The notes: a model not told the origin generated them from the sequence alone. Positions 9,980-19,643 are shown, counted from the stretch's first letter. The stretch: 64,000 nucleotides of DNA from Bacteroidota bacterium (GCA_016718875.1 JADKBL010000023.1:1-64000); one strand, 5' to 3'. Made by a program: numbers and translations.

Positions 9980-11065
9980 AGAAGGTACTCTTTATTGACA
10001 GGGATGGAACTATTATCAAGGAACCACCCGATGAGTAGGTAGACAGTTTTGATAAATTTGAGTTTCTGCCCGGTGCAATAACAAACCTGTCAAAGATCGC
10101 CCGTGAGACTGATTATGAACTTGTACTGGTCACAAACCAGGACGGGCTTGGAACTGCATCATACCCTGAGGATACTTTCTGGCCCGTACAGAATATGATG
10201 CTGAAAATACTTAAGAGCGAAGGGGTTGAATTCAGGGAAATCTTTATCGACAAAACAGTGCCTGTTGATAAGGCTCCTACCCGCAAACCGGGAACTGCAA
10301 TGCTTGTAAAATATCTTGCACAGGGAATTGATCTTGAATCGTCATATGTGATTGGCGACAGGCTGACTGATATCCAGCTGGCTAAAAACCTGGGATGCAG
10401 GGCCATCTTTATTAATAAGGATACATCACCCGATGCGGCGCTGGCAACTACCGACTGGAACGATATTTACAGTTTTCTCAAACAAATACCCCGAACAGCT
10501 GGTGTAATCAGAAAAACATCCGAAACCAGGATTGAGGTGAATGTAAATCTTGATGGCACAGGGAAAGGCAGAATATCAACCGGACTTGGATTTTTTGACC
10601 ACATGCTTGAACAGATCTCAAAGCATGGAAATATAGATCTGGAGATAACAGCAAACGGGGACCTGAATGTTGATGAACATCATACTGTGGAGGATGTGGC
10701 CATTACTCTTGGGGAGGCTATCCTTAAGGCTCTGGGCGGAAAGAAAGGGATTGAAAGGTATAGTTTCGTCCTCCCGATGGATGACTGTCTGGCCCAGGTG
10801 GCGCTCGATTTCGGTGGCAGGCCATGGCTGATCTGGGATGTTGAATTTGCAGGAGAAAGAATAGGTGAGGTTCCTACAGAGATGTTTTTTCACTTTTTCA
10901 AATCATTTTCCGACAGTGCCAGGTGCAATCTTAATATCAAGGCCGGACGGGGAGAATGAACATCACAAGATAGAAGCAATTTTCAAGGCATTTTCAAAAG
11001 CAGTAAAAATGGCTGTTAAACAGACTGATAACTATAATCTTCCATCAACCAAAGGTGCCTTATGA
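9976..11065 (+). CDS. hisB: Bifunctional histidinol-phosphatase/imidazoleglycerol-phosphate dehydratase (internal TAG and one frameshift)
   Basis: Two-domain enzyme. The N-terminal HAD phosphatase starts at ATG 9976, [20 protein letters not shown], then meets TAG at 10036-10038 (codon 21). Relatives have Gln there (CAG), followed by [14 protein letters not shown], and the frame stays open beyond it. LVTNQDGLG and [13 protein letters not shown] complete the HAD motifs. The dehydratase domain has [30 protein letters not shown] and the zinc-site histidines. An extra G near 10945 shifts the frame before the C-terminus, which then ends LPSTKGAL at 11065. The TAG is a C-to-T change; error or recent mutation cannot be separated from one sequence. 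Confidence 0.9.
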
Positions 11066-11641
11066 TTGCAATCGTAAAATATAATGCCGGCAATATAATG
11101 TCGGTCCGGAATGCAGTTACAAGGCTCGGGTTTGAAAGTATCATAACTGATAAAAGGGATGAACTGGCCGGTGCGGATAAAGTGATATTTCCGGGTGTCG
11201 GGGAGGCAGGTTCTGCAATGAAATACCTGAAAGAAAAGGGACTTGATGAAACCATCATATCCCTAAGTAAGCCAATCCTTGGAATATGTCTCGGACTTCA
11301 GTTACTTTGTCGTTTCAACGAAGAATCAGGCACACAGGGCCTTGGAATATTTAACAGTGATGTAAAACTGTTCCCGCCGGTAGACAAAATTCCGCATATG
11401 GGATGGAACAACTTTCTCACTATGAACGGTGAACTTTTCAAAGATATCTCACTGAATGATGATGTCTATTATGTGCACAGCTATTATGCAGAAATTTCAT
11501 CCTCAACAATTGCTACATGCGATTATATAGTTCCTTTCAGTGCTGCAATGCACAAGGATAACTTCTGAGCAACCCAGTTTCACCCGGAGAAGTCGGCCGA
11601 GAGTCGGTGAAAAGATCCTTAGAAATTTCCTTGAGCTATGA
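11062..11641 (+). CDS. hisH: Imidazole glycerol phosphate synthase, glutaminase subunit (internal TGA and one frameshift)
   Basis: Class-I glutamine amidotransferase that feeds ammonia to HisF. It begins [15 protein letters not shown] and has the nucleophile loop [16 protein letters not shown] at 11566-11568 falls where a Trp codon is expected ([13 protein letters not shown]). The frame then carries the catalytic His-Glu of FHPEKS until an extra C at 11605, and the restored end is ILRNFLEL at 11641. It overlaps hisB by 4 bp and hisA by 4 bp. Because TGA ends many genes here, reassignment to Trp is unlikely. Confidence 0.93.
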
Positions 11642-12300
11642 GAATAATAATTGCCATTGATATCATAGAAGGTAAATGCGTCAGACTGACCAGGGGAGAT
11701 TTCAATACCAGAAAGATCTATAATGAAGATCCTCTTGAGATAGCCAAGCAGATAGAGGACAGCGGGCTTAAGTATCTGCACCTTGTTGATCTCGACGGTG
11801 CAAAGAACAAAAGGATTGAGAATCTGAAAGTACTGGAGACTATTGCAGGTAATACAAGTCTGACCATTGATTACGGAGGCGGGTTGAGAACTGCAGATGA
11901 TTTGAAACGCGTTTTTAATGCAGGTGCCAGACAGGCAACAGCAGGCAGTATTGCAGTCAGGGAACCTCATCTCTTTATCGACTGGCTTAATGAATTTGGT
12001 GGTGAGAAAGTCGAAAATTCAGACATTGATATAAGTGGTTTTATTTCTGATTTTGTATCAAAAGGAGTGAAATACACGATTTGCACTGACATCAGCAAAG
12101 ACGGGATGCTGCTGGGACCATCAACAGAAATTTATAAAGAGATCCTGGGTGAAGTCAAAGTAAATCTGATAGCAAGCGGAGGAATTTCATCAGTAAAGGA
12201 TATTACTGATATGAAAAGTATCGGATGCGAAGGCACAATAGTTGGCAAAGCATTTTATGAAGGTAAGGTAACACTTAAAGAACTGGCACAATTATGCTGA
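11638..12300 (+). CDS. hisA: ProFAR isomerase, with apparent internal deletion
   Basis: Beta/alpha-barrel isomerase of the histidine pathway: [21 protein letters not shown] with the N-terminal catalytic Asp8, [26 protein letters not shown] and LIASGGISS. It has only 220 residues against roughly 240 for the family. The missing ~20 residues fall between GGEKV (121-125) and ENSDIDI, near 12010, where relatives carry the strand ILGADV with the second catalytic Asp. The reading frame is kept. Either a 60-bp piece was lost in assembly or this HisA lacks an active-site strand. Overlaps hisH and hisF. Confidence 0.93.
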   Translation: MRIIIAIDIIEGKCVRLTRGDFNTRKIYNEDPLEIAKQIEDSGLKYLHLVDLDGAKNKRIENLKVLETIAGNTSLTIDYGGGLRTADDLKRVFNAGARQATAGSIAVREPHLFIDWLNEFGGEKVENSDIDISGFISDFVSKGVKYTICTDISKDGMLLGPSTEIYKEILGEVKVNLIASGGISSVKDITDMKSIGCEGTIVGKAFYEGKVTLKELAQLC

Positions 12301-13046
12301 AAAGAAGAATCATACCATGTCTCGATATCAAGGACGGGAGGACAGTGAAGGGAGTAAACTTCCTTAATCTTGTTGATGCCGGCGATCCTGTTGAACTTGC
12401 AAAGGCATATGTCGAACAGGGTGCCGATGAGCTCGTTTTTCTTGACATAACTGCAACAGTTGAAAAAAGAAAAGCTCTGGCAGGACTTGTTGAAAGAATT
12501 GCAGCAGAGATAAATATCCCCGTTACAGTCGGAGGAGGAATTAACAGTGTTGAAGATGTTGCTGTTCTGATAAAAGCCGGTGCTGATAAGATTACGATCA
12601 ATTCGTCGGCAGTAAAAAGGCCGGAGCTCATATCAGAAATCGCTTCTCAGTTCGGAAGCCAGTGCGTTGTTGTTGCAATTGATACAAAATTGACTGATGA
12701 CGGGTGGAAAGTATTTGTGAACGGAGGCAGGATGATCACCCCTTTTAAGACTGTTCCATGGGCAAGAAAAGTTGAAGAGCTTGGAGCAGGTGAGATAATG
12801 CTTACTTCGATGAATACCGATGGCACAAAGTCGGGTTTTTCTCTCGATATTACAGCAGAAGTGAGCAGAAGTGTGAACATACCGGTAATCGCTTCAGGAG
12901 GTGCAGGAACGATGCAGCATTTCAGGGCTGTATTCAATAATACGTCCTGCAGTGCCGCACTGGCAGCAAGTATCTTCCACTTCGGGGAAATTGATATAAG
13001 GGATTTGAAAAAATATTTAAAAGAAGAAAATATTGCAGTAAGGTAA
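12294..13046 (+). CDS. hisF: Imidazole glycerol phosphate synthase, cyclase subunit
   Basis: Partner of HisH that closes the imidazole ring. [23 protein letters not shown] carries the catalytic Asp11, followed by [27 protein letters not shown] (second catalytic Asp), [13 protein letters not shown] and IASGGAGT. It has 250 residues and is intact. Its ATG overlaps the end of hisA. Confidence 0.97.
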   Translation: MLKRRIIPCLDIKDGRTVKGVNFLNLVDAGDPVELAKAYVEQGADELVFLDITATVEKRKALAGLVERIAAEINIPVTVGGGINSVEDVAVLIKAGADKITINSSAVKRPELISEIASQFGSQCVVVAIDTKLTDDGWKVFVNGGRMITPFKTVPWARKVEELGAGEIMLTSMNTDGTKSGFSLDITAEVSRSVNIPVIASGGAGTMQHFRAVFNNTSCSAALAASIFHFGEIDIRDLKKYLKEENIAVR

Positions 13047-13200
13047 CCTCTGTGTATCTCTGTGACTTGGGATGTTTAATAAGTCAAAATCCATTAACCA
13101 CAGAGGTCACAAAGAATAAACACAGAGATCACAAAGAAATAAAATCAAAACTTATTTTTTGTTTTTATTGATCGGGCTTTGTGTTCTTTGTGGTTAAAAA
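13047..13200. repeat. Dispersed CACAGAG-type repeat (copy B1)
   Basis: The hisF-hisI gap holds CTCTGTGTATCTCTGTG, then ACCACAGAGGTCACAAAG and CACAGAGATCACAAAG, and finally CTTTGTGTTCTTTGTGG. The two orientations form an imperfect inverted repeat of about 150 bp. Copies occur at 21213-21330 and 39580-39690. No protein is encoded. It interrupts the otherwise overlapping his operon. Confidence 0.75.
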
Positions 13201-13250
13201 AAACTTTTTCAACAACCCCAAGACACAAATTATCACAGATATATAATAAT

Positions 13251-13856
13251 ATGGGAATTGATATGAAACAAATAGACTTTTCAAAAGGCAACGGTCTTGT
13301 ACCGGTAATAATCCAGGACTATTCCACTCTTCAGGTTCTGATGCTTGGTTATATGAACCAGGAGGCGCTTGAGCAGACTAAGAAAGAAGGGAAAGTTACT
13401 TTCTTCAGCAGGAGCAAGAACCGCTTGTGGACGAAAGGAGAAACTTCAGGCAATTTCCTTGTTGTAAAGGAAATTCTTCCCGATTGTGACAATGACTCAC
13501 TTCTCATAAAGGCAGTTCCTGCCGGTCCTACTTGCCACAATGGCACCAATTCATGCTTTGAAGCTGATACATCCAAAGGATTCCTGTATCATCTTGAAGC
13601 AGTTATAAATCAGAGAATTGATGACGACGAAAAAGATTCCTATACGAATAAACTTTTTAGAAAAGGTATAAATAAAGTTGCTCAGAAAGTCGGGGAAGAA
13701 GCTGTGGAGCTGGTTATTGAATCGAAGGATGATAATATTGAACTATTAAAGAACGAAGCAGCTGACCTGCTTTATCATCTGCTGATACTATTGAAAACAA
13801 AGCATACCAGTCTCCGGGAAATAGAAGAAGTTTTGAAGGAAAGGCATAAGGCATAG
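13251..13856 (+). CDS. hisI: Bifunctional phosphoribosyl-AMP cyclohydrolase/phosphoribosyl-ATP pyrophosphatase
   Basis: Fused HisI-HisE, second and third steps of the pathway. The cyclohydrolase part has VLMLGYMNQEAL, SRSKNRLWTKGETSGN and the zinc-binding CDNDSLLIK and GPTCHNGTNSCF. The pyrophosphatase part has KVGEEAVELVIESKDD and EAADLLYHLLILL. The start is ATG 13251 (MGIDMKQIDF) or 13263; the longer upstream reading runs through repeat DNA and is not credible. About 200 residues. It completes the his set. Confidence 0.95.
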   Translation: MGIDMKQIDFSKGNGLVPVIIQDYSTLQVLMLGYMNQEALEQTKKEGKVTFFSRSKNRLWTKGETSGNFLVVKEILPDCDNDSLLIKAVPAGPTCHNGTNSCFEADTSKGFLYHLEAVINQRIDDDEKDSYTNKLFRKGINKVAQKVGEEAVELVIESKDDNIELLKNEAADLLYHLLILLKTKHTSLREIEEVLKERHKA

Positions 13857-13922
13857 GGAGGCCCTCCTTCGCTAAAGCTTCGGAGGACAAGCCCCGTGAG
13901 GCGTGAGTGTGAGGCGTAATAT
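13857..13922. repeat. Short imperfect palindrome after hisI
   Basis: CCTCC and GGAGG flank TTCGCTAAAGCTTC, followed by GAGGCGTGAGTGTGAGGCG, two near-direct copies of GTGAGGCG. It has the look of a REP-type element and might end the his transcript, but there is no T run. Confidence 0.45.
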
Positions 13923-13982
13923 TAGAAATAATCCTATTCTTTATTCAAAAGTAACCATTTCTTCATATTTCTTCAAAATTTG

Positions 13983-14012
13983 TTTGCTATTTTGAAATTT
14001 ACATTACTTTTG
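13983..14012 (+). promoter_or_regulatory. Promoter of the pheA operon (Bacteroidota type)
   Basis: TTTG at 13983-13986 and TACTTTTG at 14005-14012, separated by 18 nt, give a good match to the Bacteroidota -33/-7 pattern. The leader start is 20 nt downstream. Confidence 0.75.
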
Positions 14013-14032
14013 TAAACCAATTCAAAGGATAA

Positions 14033-14098
14033 ATGAATATTGTATACACATATTTCGCCTCTTTTTTTTACTTCTTTTTTTATTTTAAAAAGAGATAA
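14033..14098 (+). CDS. Phe/Tyr leader peptide of the pheA operon
   Basis: A 21-codon ORF starting MNIVYTYFAS, followed by FFYFFFYF and the end KKR. It has seven Phe and four Tyr codons, most in 14054-14086, and TAA at 14096-14098. It precedes a terminator and pheA. RNA segment 14099-14108 (GGGGATTTTT) can pair with 14136-14145 (AAGGGTCCCC) over ten positions including three G-U, taking the whole left terminator arm. The T-rich coding stretch (14059-14066) can pair instead with AAAAAGAG (14087-14094). This gives the usual 1:2, 2:3, 3:4 choice driven by Phe/Tyr-tRNA supply. Confidence 0.9.
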   Translation: MNIVYTYFASFFYFFFYFKKR

Positions 14099-14135
14099 GG
14101 GGATTTTTGTATACAGTTAAAAACTATATGATTAC

Positions 14136-14166
14136 AAGGGTCCCCGCAAGGGACCCTTAATTTTTT
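14136..14166 (+). terminator. Attenuator terminator of the pheA operon
   Basis: A perfect 9-bp stem, AAGGGTCCC (14136-14144) with GGGACCCTT (14150-14158), loop CGCAA, then AA and six T (14161-14166). It ends 15 bp before the pheA ATG. Confidence 0.88.
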
Positions 14167-14181
14167 AATAACAGTCAGAAA

Positions 14182-15012
14182 ATGAAGATTGCAATACAGG
14201 GAGAGACAGGATGTTTTCATGAGGTCGCCGCAAGGCAATACTTCAATTATGATGAGATTGATATAGTCCCATGCTCAACATTCGACCTTACCATCAGCAC
14301 TGTACTCAAAGGCGAAGCCGATTATGCTGTGATGGCAATAGAAAATGCAAGGTCGGGCAGTATCCTGCAAAACTATACCCTTATACGTGAATCGGGAATG
14401 AAGATGCTGGGAGAGCATAACCTCCGTATTGTTCAGAACCTGATGGCATTACCAGGGCAGTCAATTGATGATATTCATGAAGTCCGCTCCCATCCTATCG
14501 CCCTGGCCCAGTGCATGGATTTCCTTAAACACCATCCTTCATGGACACTTATAGAGAGCGATGATACCGCAGGAAGCGCTAAAGATGTAAGTATAAATAA
14601 AATAAAAGGAGTTGCAGCAATAGCTTCAAACGAGGCTGCCAGGATATATGGTCTCGATGTCATTGCTCCCGGAATTGAGACCTACAAGCAAAATTATACC
14701 AGGTTCCTTGTCGTGGGTCCCGAAGAAATGGGAAACAGGGAAGGAAATAAGATATCAATCTGCTTCTCAACCGGACATAAACCGGGTTCACTCGCAAAAA
14801 TACTTGTGATACTGGCTGAAAAGGAGATCAATCTTTCAAAAATACAATCAGTTCCAAGACTAAACGGAGAATGGCAGTATATGTTCTACTGTGATCTTGA
14901 AATGCCTAAAAATATTAATCCTGGTATAATTGCCAGGATACTGAGGGACCATACCAACGACCTGGAAATACTTGGTGTTTACTACAAAGGAGATATGCTA
15001 TATGATAGTTAA
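14182..15012 (+). CDS. pheA: Prephenate dehydratase
   Basis: Converts prephenate to phenylpyruvate for phenylalanine. It is 276 residues with no chorismate mutase part, which is supplied by the fused enzyme downstream. The catalytic domain has MAIENARSGSIL (51-62) and the signature NYTRFLVV (171-178). The C-terminal ACT domain (about 190-275) contains KPGSLAKILVILAEKEINLSKIQS for Phe feedback. First gene after the Phe/Tyr attenuator. It overlaps the next gene. Confidence 0.96.
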   Translation: MKIAIQGETGCFHEVAARQYFNYDEIDIVPCSTFDLTISTVLKGEADYAVMAIENARSGSILQNYTLIRESGMKMLGEHNLRIVQNLMALPGQSIDDIHEVRSHPIALAQCMDFLKHHPSWTLIESDDTAGSAKDVSINKIKGVAAIASNEAARIYGLDVIAPGIETYKQNYTRFLVVGPEEMGNREGNKISICFSTGHKPGSLAKILVILAEKEINLSKIQSVPRLNGEWQYMFYCDLEMPKNINPGIIARILRDHTNDLEILGVYYKGDMLYDS

Positions 15013-16168
15013 ACCTGCAATACGTACCGAATCGGTACAGGAATATTACTTTTCAAGAAAGCTTGCCCAGCTGGACAGGATGAGGAAGGATGGAGCCAAT
15101 ATCATTAATCTCGGTATCGGCAGCCCCGATCAGATGCCGTCCGAGGAGACTATTAATGCTCTTATTGCTGAAGCAAAGAAACCCGGATCACATGGTTATC
15201 AGAGCTATACAGGGATACCGGCACTGAGAAAAGCATTTGCACAATGGTATGGTAAGTATTTCAGTGTGGAACTAGATCCGGATGGTGAGATACTTCCGTT
15301 ATTGGGCAGCAAGGAGGGCATAATGCATATCAGTATGGCCTTTGTCAATCACGGAGATGAAGTGCTTGTACCTGATCCAGGTTATCCTACTTACACATCT
15401 GTTACAAACCTGGTAGGTGGTATTGTACGGAAATATGATCTCAGTGAAAAGACGGGCTGGATGCCCGATATTGAAAAGCTTGAAAAAGAGGACCTCAGCA
15501 AAGTTAAACTGATGTGGATAAATTATCCGCATATGCCAACAGGAACGAAAGGGTCTTTAGCCCTTTTTGCAATGCTGGTAAGATTTGCAAGAAAGCATTC
15601 AATCCTGCTGTGCAATGATAATCCTTACAGTTTCATTCTGAATAAAGAATACATAAGTATACTGTCAGTTGAAGGAGCAAAAGATATCGCTCTTGAGCTG
15701 AATTCGCTCAGCAAGTCACAAAATATGGCAGGATGGAGAATAGGTATGGTTGCTGGTCATCGCGATTATATTAAGGAAGTGCTCAAGGTAAAGAGCAATA
15801 TGGATTCCGGAATGTTCCTTGGCCTTCAGTCAGCAGCTGTTGAGGCGCTTAATGCTCCCGAATCATGGTATGATACAGTTAATGAAACATATGCAAAAAG
15901 ACGTAAGATAGTTGAAGAGATTATGGATCTTCTCAAATGCCGTTACAGCAGGGAACAGGTGGGGCTTTTTGTATGGGGAGCAATTCCGGAGGAGATAAAA
16001 TCATGTGAAGAGTATGTTGAAAACATACTTCAGAAAACACATGTTTTCATTACGCCGGGGTTCATTTTCGGTGATAACGGTGAAAGGTATATCCGTATTT
16101 CGCTTTGTGCAACTGAGGAAAAGCTGAAGGAAGCTAAGGAACGATTGGTAAAACTTGTTAACGAATGA
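15002..16168 (+). CDS. Class I/II aminotransferase, probably aromatic
   Basis: PLP fold-type I transaminase. I use ATG 15002 (MIVKPAIRTESVQEYYF), which overlaps pheA by 11 bp; an upstream start at 14972 would add a non-conserved leader. GIGSPDQMPS, PDPGYPTY, LCNDNPYSF and the PLP lysine in SLSKSQNMAGWRIGMVAG are visible. The length is 388 residues. Between pheA and tyrA the likely job is transamination of phenylpyruvate and 4-hydroxyphenylpyruvate to Phe and Tyr. An LL-diaminopimelate-type specificity is the main alternative. Stop and tyrA start overlap by 4 bp. Confidence 0.85.
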   Translation: MIVKPAIRTESVQEYYFSRKLAQLDRMRKDGANIINLGIGSPDQMPSEETINALIAEAKKPGSHGYQSYTGIPALRKAFAQWYGKYFSVELDPDGEILPLLGSKEGIMHISMAFVNHGDEVLVPDPGYPTYTSVTNLVGGIVRKYDLSEKTGWMPDIEKLEKEDLSKVKLMWINYPHMPTGTKGSLALFAMLVRFARKHSILLCNDNPYSFILNKEYISILSVEGAKDIALELNSLSKSQNMAGWRIGMVAGHRDYIKEVLKVKSNMDSGMFLGLQSAAVEALNAPESWYDTVNETYAKRRKIVEEIMDLLKCRYSREQVGLFVWGAIPEEIKSCEEYVENILQKTHVFITPGFIFGDNGERYIRISLCATEEKLKEAKERLVKLVNE

Positions 16169-17009
16169 CAATAACAATAGTAGGAATAGGTCTGATTGGA
16201 GGTTCACTGGCAGTGGATCTGAGAAAAAGGAAATTTGCTGATAAGATTATCGGAGTAGAATCGAGCGTTCGTCATCAGAATATCGCAATGCTTACCGGAC
16301 TTGTGGATGAAATTGATTCACTGGAAAATGCTGTTGAAAAAAGTGATTTAATAATACTTTCAACACCGGTAAGCACAAACTGTCAGATCCTGCCACGGGT
16401 ACTCGATGCAATTGCGGGAACAACGAAGGTAGTTACTGATATGGGATCAACCAAAGTCGGAATGGCAGAGGCTTCAAGGAATCATCCTGCAAGAGGAAGG
16501 TATGTAGCAGCTCATCCAATGGCTGGAACGGAATATTCTGGTCCGCTTGCAGCCATCGGGAAACTATTTGACTACAAAAATGTTATTATATGCGACAAGG
16601 AGCTCAGCGATGATGATGCACTTGAAAAGGTGGAACAGATGCTGGATGTGCTGAATATGAAAAAGGTATATATGAATTCTGCAGAACATGATGTGCATGT
16701 GGCCTATATCTCTCATATTTCACATATTACATCTTTCTCTCTTGCATTAAGCGTACTTGAGAAAGAACAGGAAGAGCAGAATATTCTGACACTTGCAGGG
16801 GGAGGATTTGAGAGCACTGTCCGTCTTGCGAAAAGCAACGGCGAAACCTGGGCACCGATCTTTCTTGAGAATGCCGGTTATATTATTGAAGTAATGGATA
16901 CATATATAGAAAAGATGAATCTCTTTAAAAGATGATCCATGAAAAGGACCTTGAAGGGCTTAAGAAACTGATGGAAGAGGCTAACAAGATAAGGAAGATA
17001 CTCAATTGA
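16165..17009 (+). CDS. tyrA: Prephenate dehydrogenase (one frameshift near the 3' end)
   Basis: NAD-dependent oxidation of prephenate to 4-hydroxyphenylpyruvate for tyrosine. The Rossmann motif VGIGLIGGSLA is at residues 6-16, followed by STPVSTN, TDMGSTKVG and HPMAGTEYSGP; the helical part contains the catalytic HDVHVAYISHISH. Read directly it stops at 16935. Loss of one A at 16927-16931 is likely, because the next frame continues MIHEKDLEGLKKLMEEANKI and ends RKILN at 17009, like the C-terminus of relatives. Restored length about 281. Confidence 0.93.
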
Positions 17010-17050
17010 GTTCGGAGTGCCTAAAGTGCCTTGAGTGCCTTGAGTACTTG
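17010..17050. repeat. Short tandem repeat with unit near AGTGCCTTG
   Basis: GAGTGCCTA, AAGTGCCTT, GAGTGCCTT and GAGTACTTG run directly one after another, four degenerate 9-mers. It lies between tyrA and the DAHP synthase gene. Confidence 0.65.
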
Positions 17051-17100
17051 AAATTCAATACTTTTAATATTATTAACTTTACAACTTTTTACTTAAAAAT

Positions 17101-18222
17101 ATGGTACTGAAAATCGAAAATTCCCGGATCAGTGAATGGAAAGGCTACAAAGGCAGGCCATTTCTAATCTCAGGACCTTGCAGTGCAGAGACTGAAGAAC
17201 AGGTTATGGAAACAGCCAGGCAGCTTGCCGGGCTGAAAGAGGTAAGCGTTTTCCGTGCAGGGATATGGAAACCACGTACACGTCCCGATTCATTTGAAGG
17301 AGTGGGCTCGGAAGGCCTTAAGTGGCTCAGGCGTGTTAAACAGGAAACCGGAATGCTTGTAGGGACTGAAGTTGCCAATGAACGACATGTTTATGAAGCA
17401 CTTAAATATGGAATTGATATGCTCTGGATTGGTGCCAGAACATCTGTTAATCCTTTCACAGTACAGGAGATATCTGATGCTCTGAAGGGAGTTGATGTAA
17501 TGGTGCTGATAAAAAATCCTATAAATCCGGATATTGAATTATGGATGGGAGCAATAGAAAGAATTGCCCGTGCAGGAATTACACGAATCGGAGCAATTCA
17601 CAGAGGGTTCTCTTCATATGAAAAAACCCTTTACCGTAACCAGCCCAACTGGCAGCTTCCGATTGAACTGAGAAGAAGAATTCCCGATTTGCCGATTATA
17701 TGTGATCCAAGTCACATTGCCGGAGCGAGGATGTACCTTCATGAAATATCACAGAAGGCAATGGATCTCAACTTCGACGGACTGATGATCGAATCTCATA
17801 TCAATCCTGCAAAAGCCCTGAGCGACTCCGCCCAACAGGTCACACCAAATGACCTGAAGGAGCTGTTAACAAGGCTGATAATGAGGAATCCGAATCCTGC
17901 AGATCCAAAACTCCTCGATGTTTTAGGGGAGCTTCGTCAGCAGATCGACGTATATGATGAACATCTCCTCGACCTGATGGAAAAGAGGATGAAAGTTGCA
18001 GAAACAATAGGACGCTATAAAAAGGCAAATAATATCACTATATTGCAGAGCATCCGGTGGGATGAAATAATAAAGAAGGCTGTTGTCAAAGGACAGGCCA
18101 AGGGACTGAGTGCTGAGATGATTGATGCAATCTTCAAGGCTATACACCAGGAGTCGATCAACCACCAGATGAAGGTTATGAATGAGGAAGAGACCCCTAA
18201 ATCCCCAAGGGGGCTTAAATAG
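17101..18222 (+). CDS. Bifunctional DAHP synthase/chorismate mutase
   Basis: Entry enzyme of the shikimate pathway fused to a type II (AroQ) chorismate mutase, a Bacteroidota hallmark. Residues ~1-262 form the KDPS-like class I DAHP synthase: FLISGPCSAET, AGIWKPRTRPDSFEG, GTEVAN, LWIGARTSVNP, ICDPSHIAGAR. Residues ~270-360 form the all-helical mutase (LRQQIDVYDEHLLDLMEKRMK, then ETIGRYKK). The last codons (EEETPKSPRGLK) and the TAG stop are read from the dispersed C-rich repeat A2, so the natural end has been replaced or extended by the repeat. Confidence 0.95.
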   Translation: MVLKIENSRISEWKGYKGRPFLISGPCSAETEEQVMETARQLAGLKEVSVFRAGIWKPRTRPDSFEGVGSEGLKWLRRVKQETGMLVGTEVANERHVYEALKYGIDMLWIGARTSVNPFTVQEISDALKGVDVMVLIKNPINPDIELWMGAIERIARAGITRIGAIHRGFSSYEKTLYRNQPNWQLPIELRRRIPDLPIICDPSHIAGARMYLHEISQKAMDLNFDGLMIESHINPAKALSDSAQQVTPNDLKELLTRLIMRNPNPADPKLLDVLGELRQQIDVYDEHLLDLMEKRMKVAETIGRYKKANNITILQSIRWDEIIKKAVVKGQAKGLSAEMIDAIFKAIHQESINHQMKVMNEEETPKSPRGLK

Positions 18223-18258
18223 ACCCCAATCCCCATTGGTTTAAGTTGGGGGAAGTAG
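18190..18258. repeat. Dispersed C-rich repeat (copy A2), overlapping the upstream gene end
   Basis: ACCCCTAAATCCCC and AAGGGGGCTTAAAT are followed by ACCCCAATCCCCATTGG and GTTGGGGGAAG. The element covers the last codons and stop of the DAHP synthase gene and reaches to 23 bp before aroA. Confidence 0.75.
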
Positions 18259-18280
18259 GTTAAGAGATAAATTTTACCCT

Positions 18281-19532
18281 ATGGAACGATACATTGATCC
18301 GTCACCACTGAAAGGCACTGTAAAGGCCCCATCATCAAAAAGTATGACACAGCGTGCAATTGCTGCCGCACTGCTGGCTGACGGACCAAGTATAATCCAT
18401 AATCCATCCTATTGCGACGACTCCCTTGCAGCGATGAGCATTGCCGTCGGACTTGGTGCAAGACTTGACCCTTCACCGGATAAAATTATTGTTGACGGAA
18501 CCGGCGAACTGAAAGAGCCAAAACTCAATTGCGGTGAATCCGGACTGGCCATTAGAATGTTCTCTCCCATTGCTGCACTTTTTCCGGAGGAGGTCATACT
18601 TACAGGAGCAAACTCTCTGAGAAAGAGACCCATGAATATGGTGGAGGAAGCTCTAAGGCAAATGGGTGTTGAATGTAAAACCACAGACGGTTTCCTTCCC
18701 CTGAGTATAAAAGGTCCTCTCAAAGGAGGAAAGTATGAAATTGACGGATCGGTCAGCAGCCAGCTTCTCACAGGACTGCTGATGGCCCTGCCAATGACAA
18801 TGGAGGATTCTGAAATAAAAGTTTTAAATCTAAAAAGCAGGCCATACATTGATATGACCATTAACATCCTTAAAGATTTTGGAATCACAATAAACAATGA
18901 AAATTATTCCATCTTCAGAATTCCCGGTAAACAGAAATATGTTCCTCATGAATATACTGTTGAGGGAGACTGGAGTGGCGGAGCTTTTCTGCTTGTAGCC
19001 GGTGCCATCAACGGCGATCTGACAATAACAGGCCTCCAGCATTTTAAGTCATCAGAGCGACATGACAATACTGGATGCACTTAAGGATGCAGGAGCAAAA
19101 TTTACAACCTCAGACAATGCAATCAGAATTTCACATTCACCATTGAAGGCTTTCAGCTTTGATGCAACTCACGCACCTGACCTCTTCCCTCCACTTGCAG
19201 CATTAGCATCATATTGCGAGGGAATATCAAAAATAAAAGGGGTTTCGAGGTTAAAACATAAAGAGAGCAACAGAGGAGAAACTATAAGACAGGAGTTCGG
19301 GAAGCTCGGAATAAAAATCGACACAGATGATGATATTATGAGTATTACAGGAGGCATACCATCCGGAGGTAAAGTGGAATCTCACGAGGATCATCGAATC
19401 GCAATGGCTATGGCTGTTACTGCACTTAAGGCATCCGGAAGAGTATACATTAAGGATTCCCAGAGTGTAGGGAAATCATATCCGGCCTTTTTTGATGATT
19501 TAAGGTCATTGGGTGCAATCGTACATGAATAA
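18281..19532 (+). CDS. aroA: EPSP synthase (one frameshift)
   Basis: Joins shikimate-3-phosphate and PEP. Motifs are APSSKSMTQRAIAAALL, NCGESGLAIRMFSPIA, LRKRPMNMVEEAL, DGSVSSQLLTGLLMALP and, after the break, RLKHKESNRGE and ESHEDHRIAMAMAVTAL. The frame changes between 19045 and 19061, probably one extra base; the continuation reads SDMTILDALKDAGAKF. Restored length about 416. It follows the DAHP synthase gene by 58 bp and probably belongs to the same operon. Confidence 0.93.
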
Positions 19533-19614
19533 TACAAAATCAGACAATTACATACCATTCCGACACAAAAACAGTTCATCAGATTAAAAAAAATCAAAAA
19601 ATTCGCTTTTTTCT

Positions 19615-19643
19615 TTTGAATTTTAAAAAAATAACTATTTTTG
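19615..19643 (+). promoter_or_regulatory. Promoter of trpB2 (Bacteroidota type)
   Basis: TTTG at 19615-19618 and TATTTTTG at 19636-19643 (TAnnTTTG), spaced by 17 nt. The leader ATG follows after 5 nt, so transcription would begin at or just before the start codon if this is the only promoter. Confidence 0.6.

Noticed and set aside
13047..13200. CRISPR-like array from repeated CACAGAG blocks
   Set aside because: Repeats are short, irregular and inverted, spacers are not uniform, and there are no cas genes.
13179..13250. Longer N-terminus for hisI starting at 13179
   Set aside because: The extension is translated repeat DNA and is not HisI-like; ATG 13251 or 13263 fits the family.
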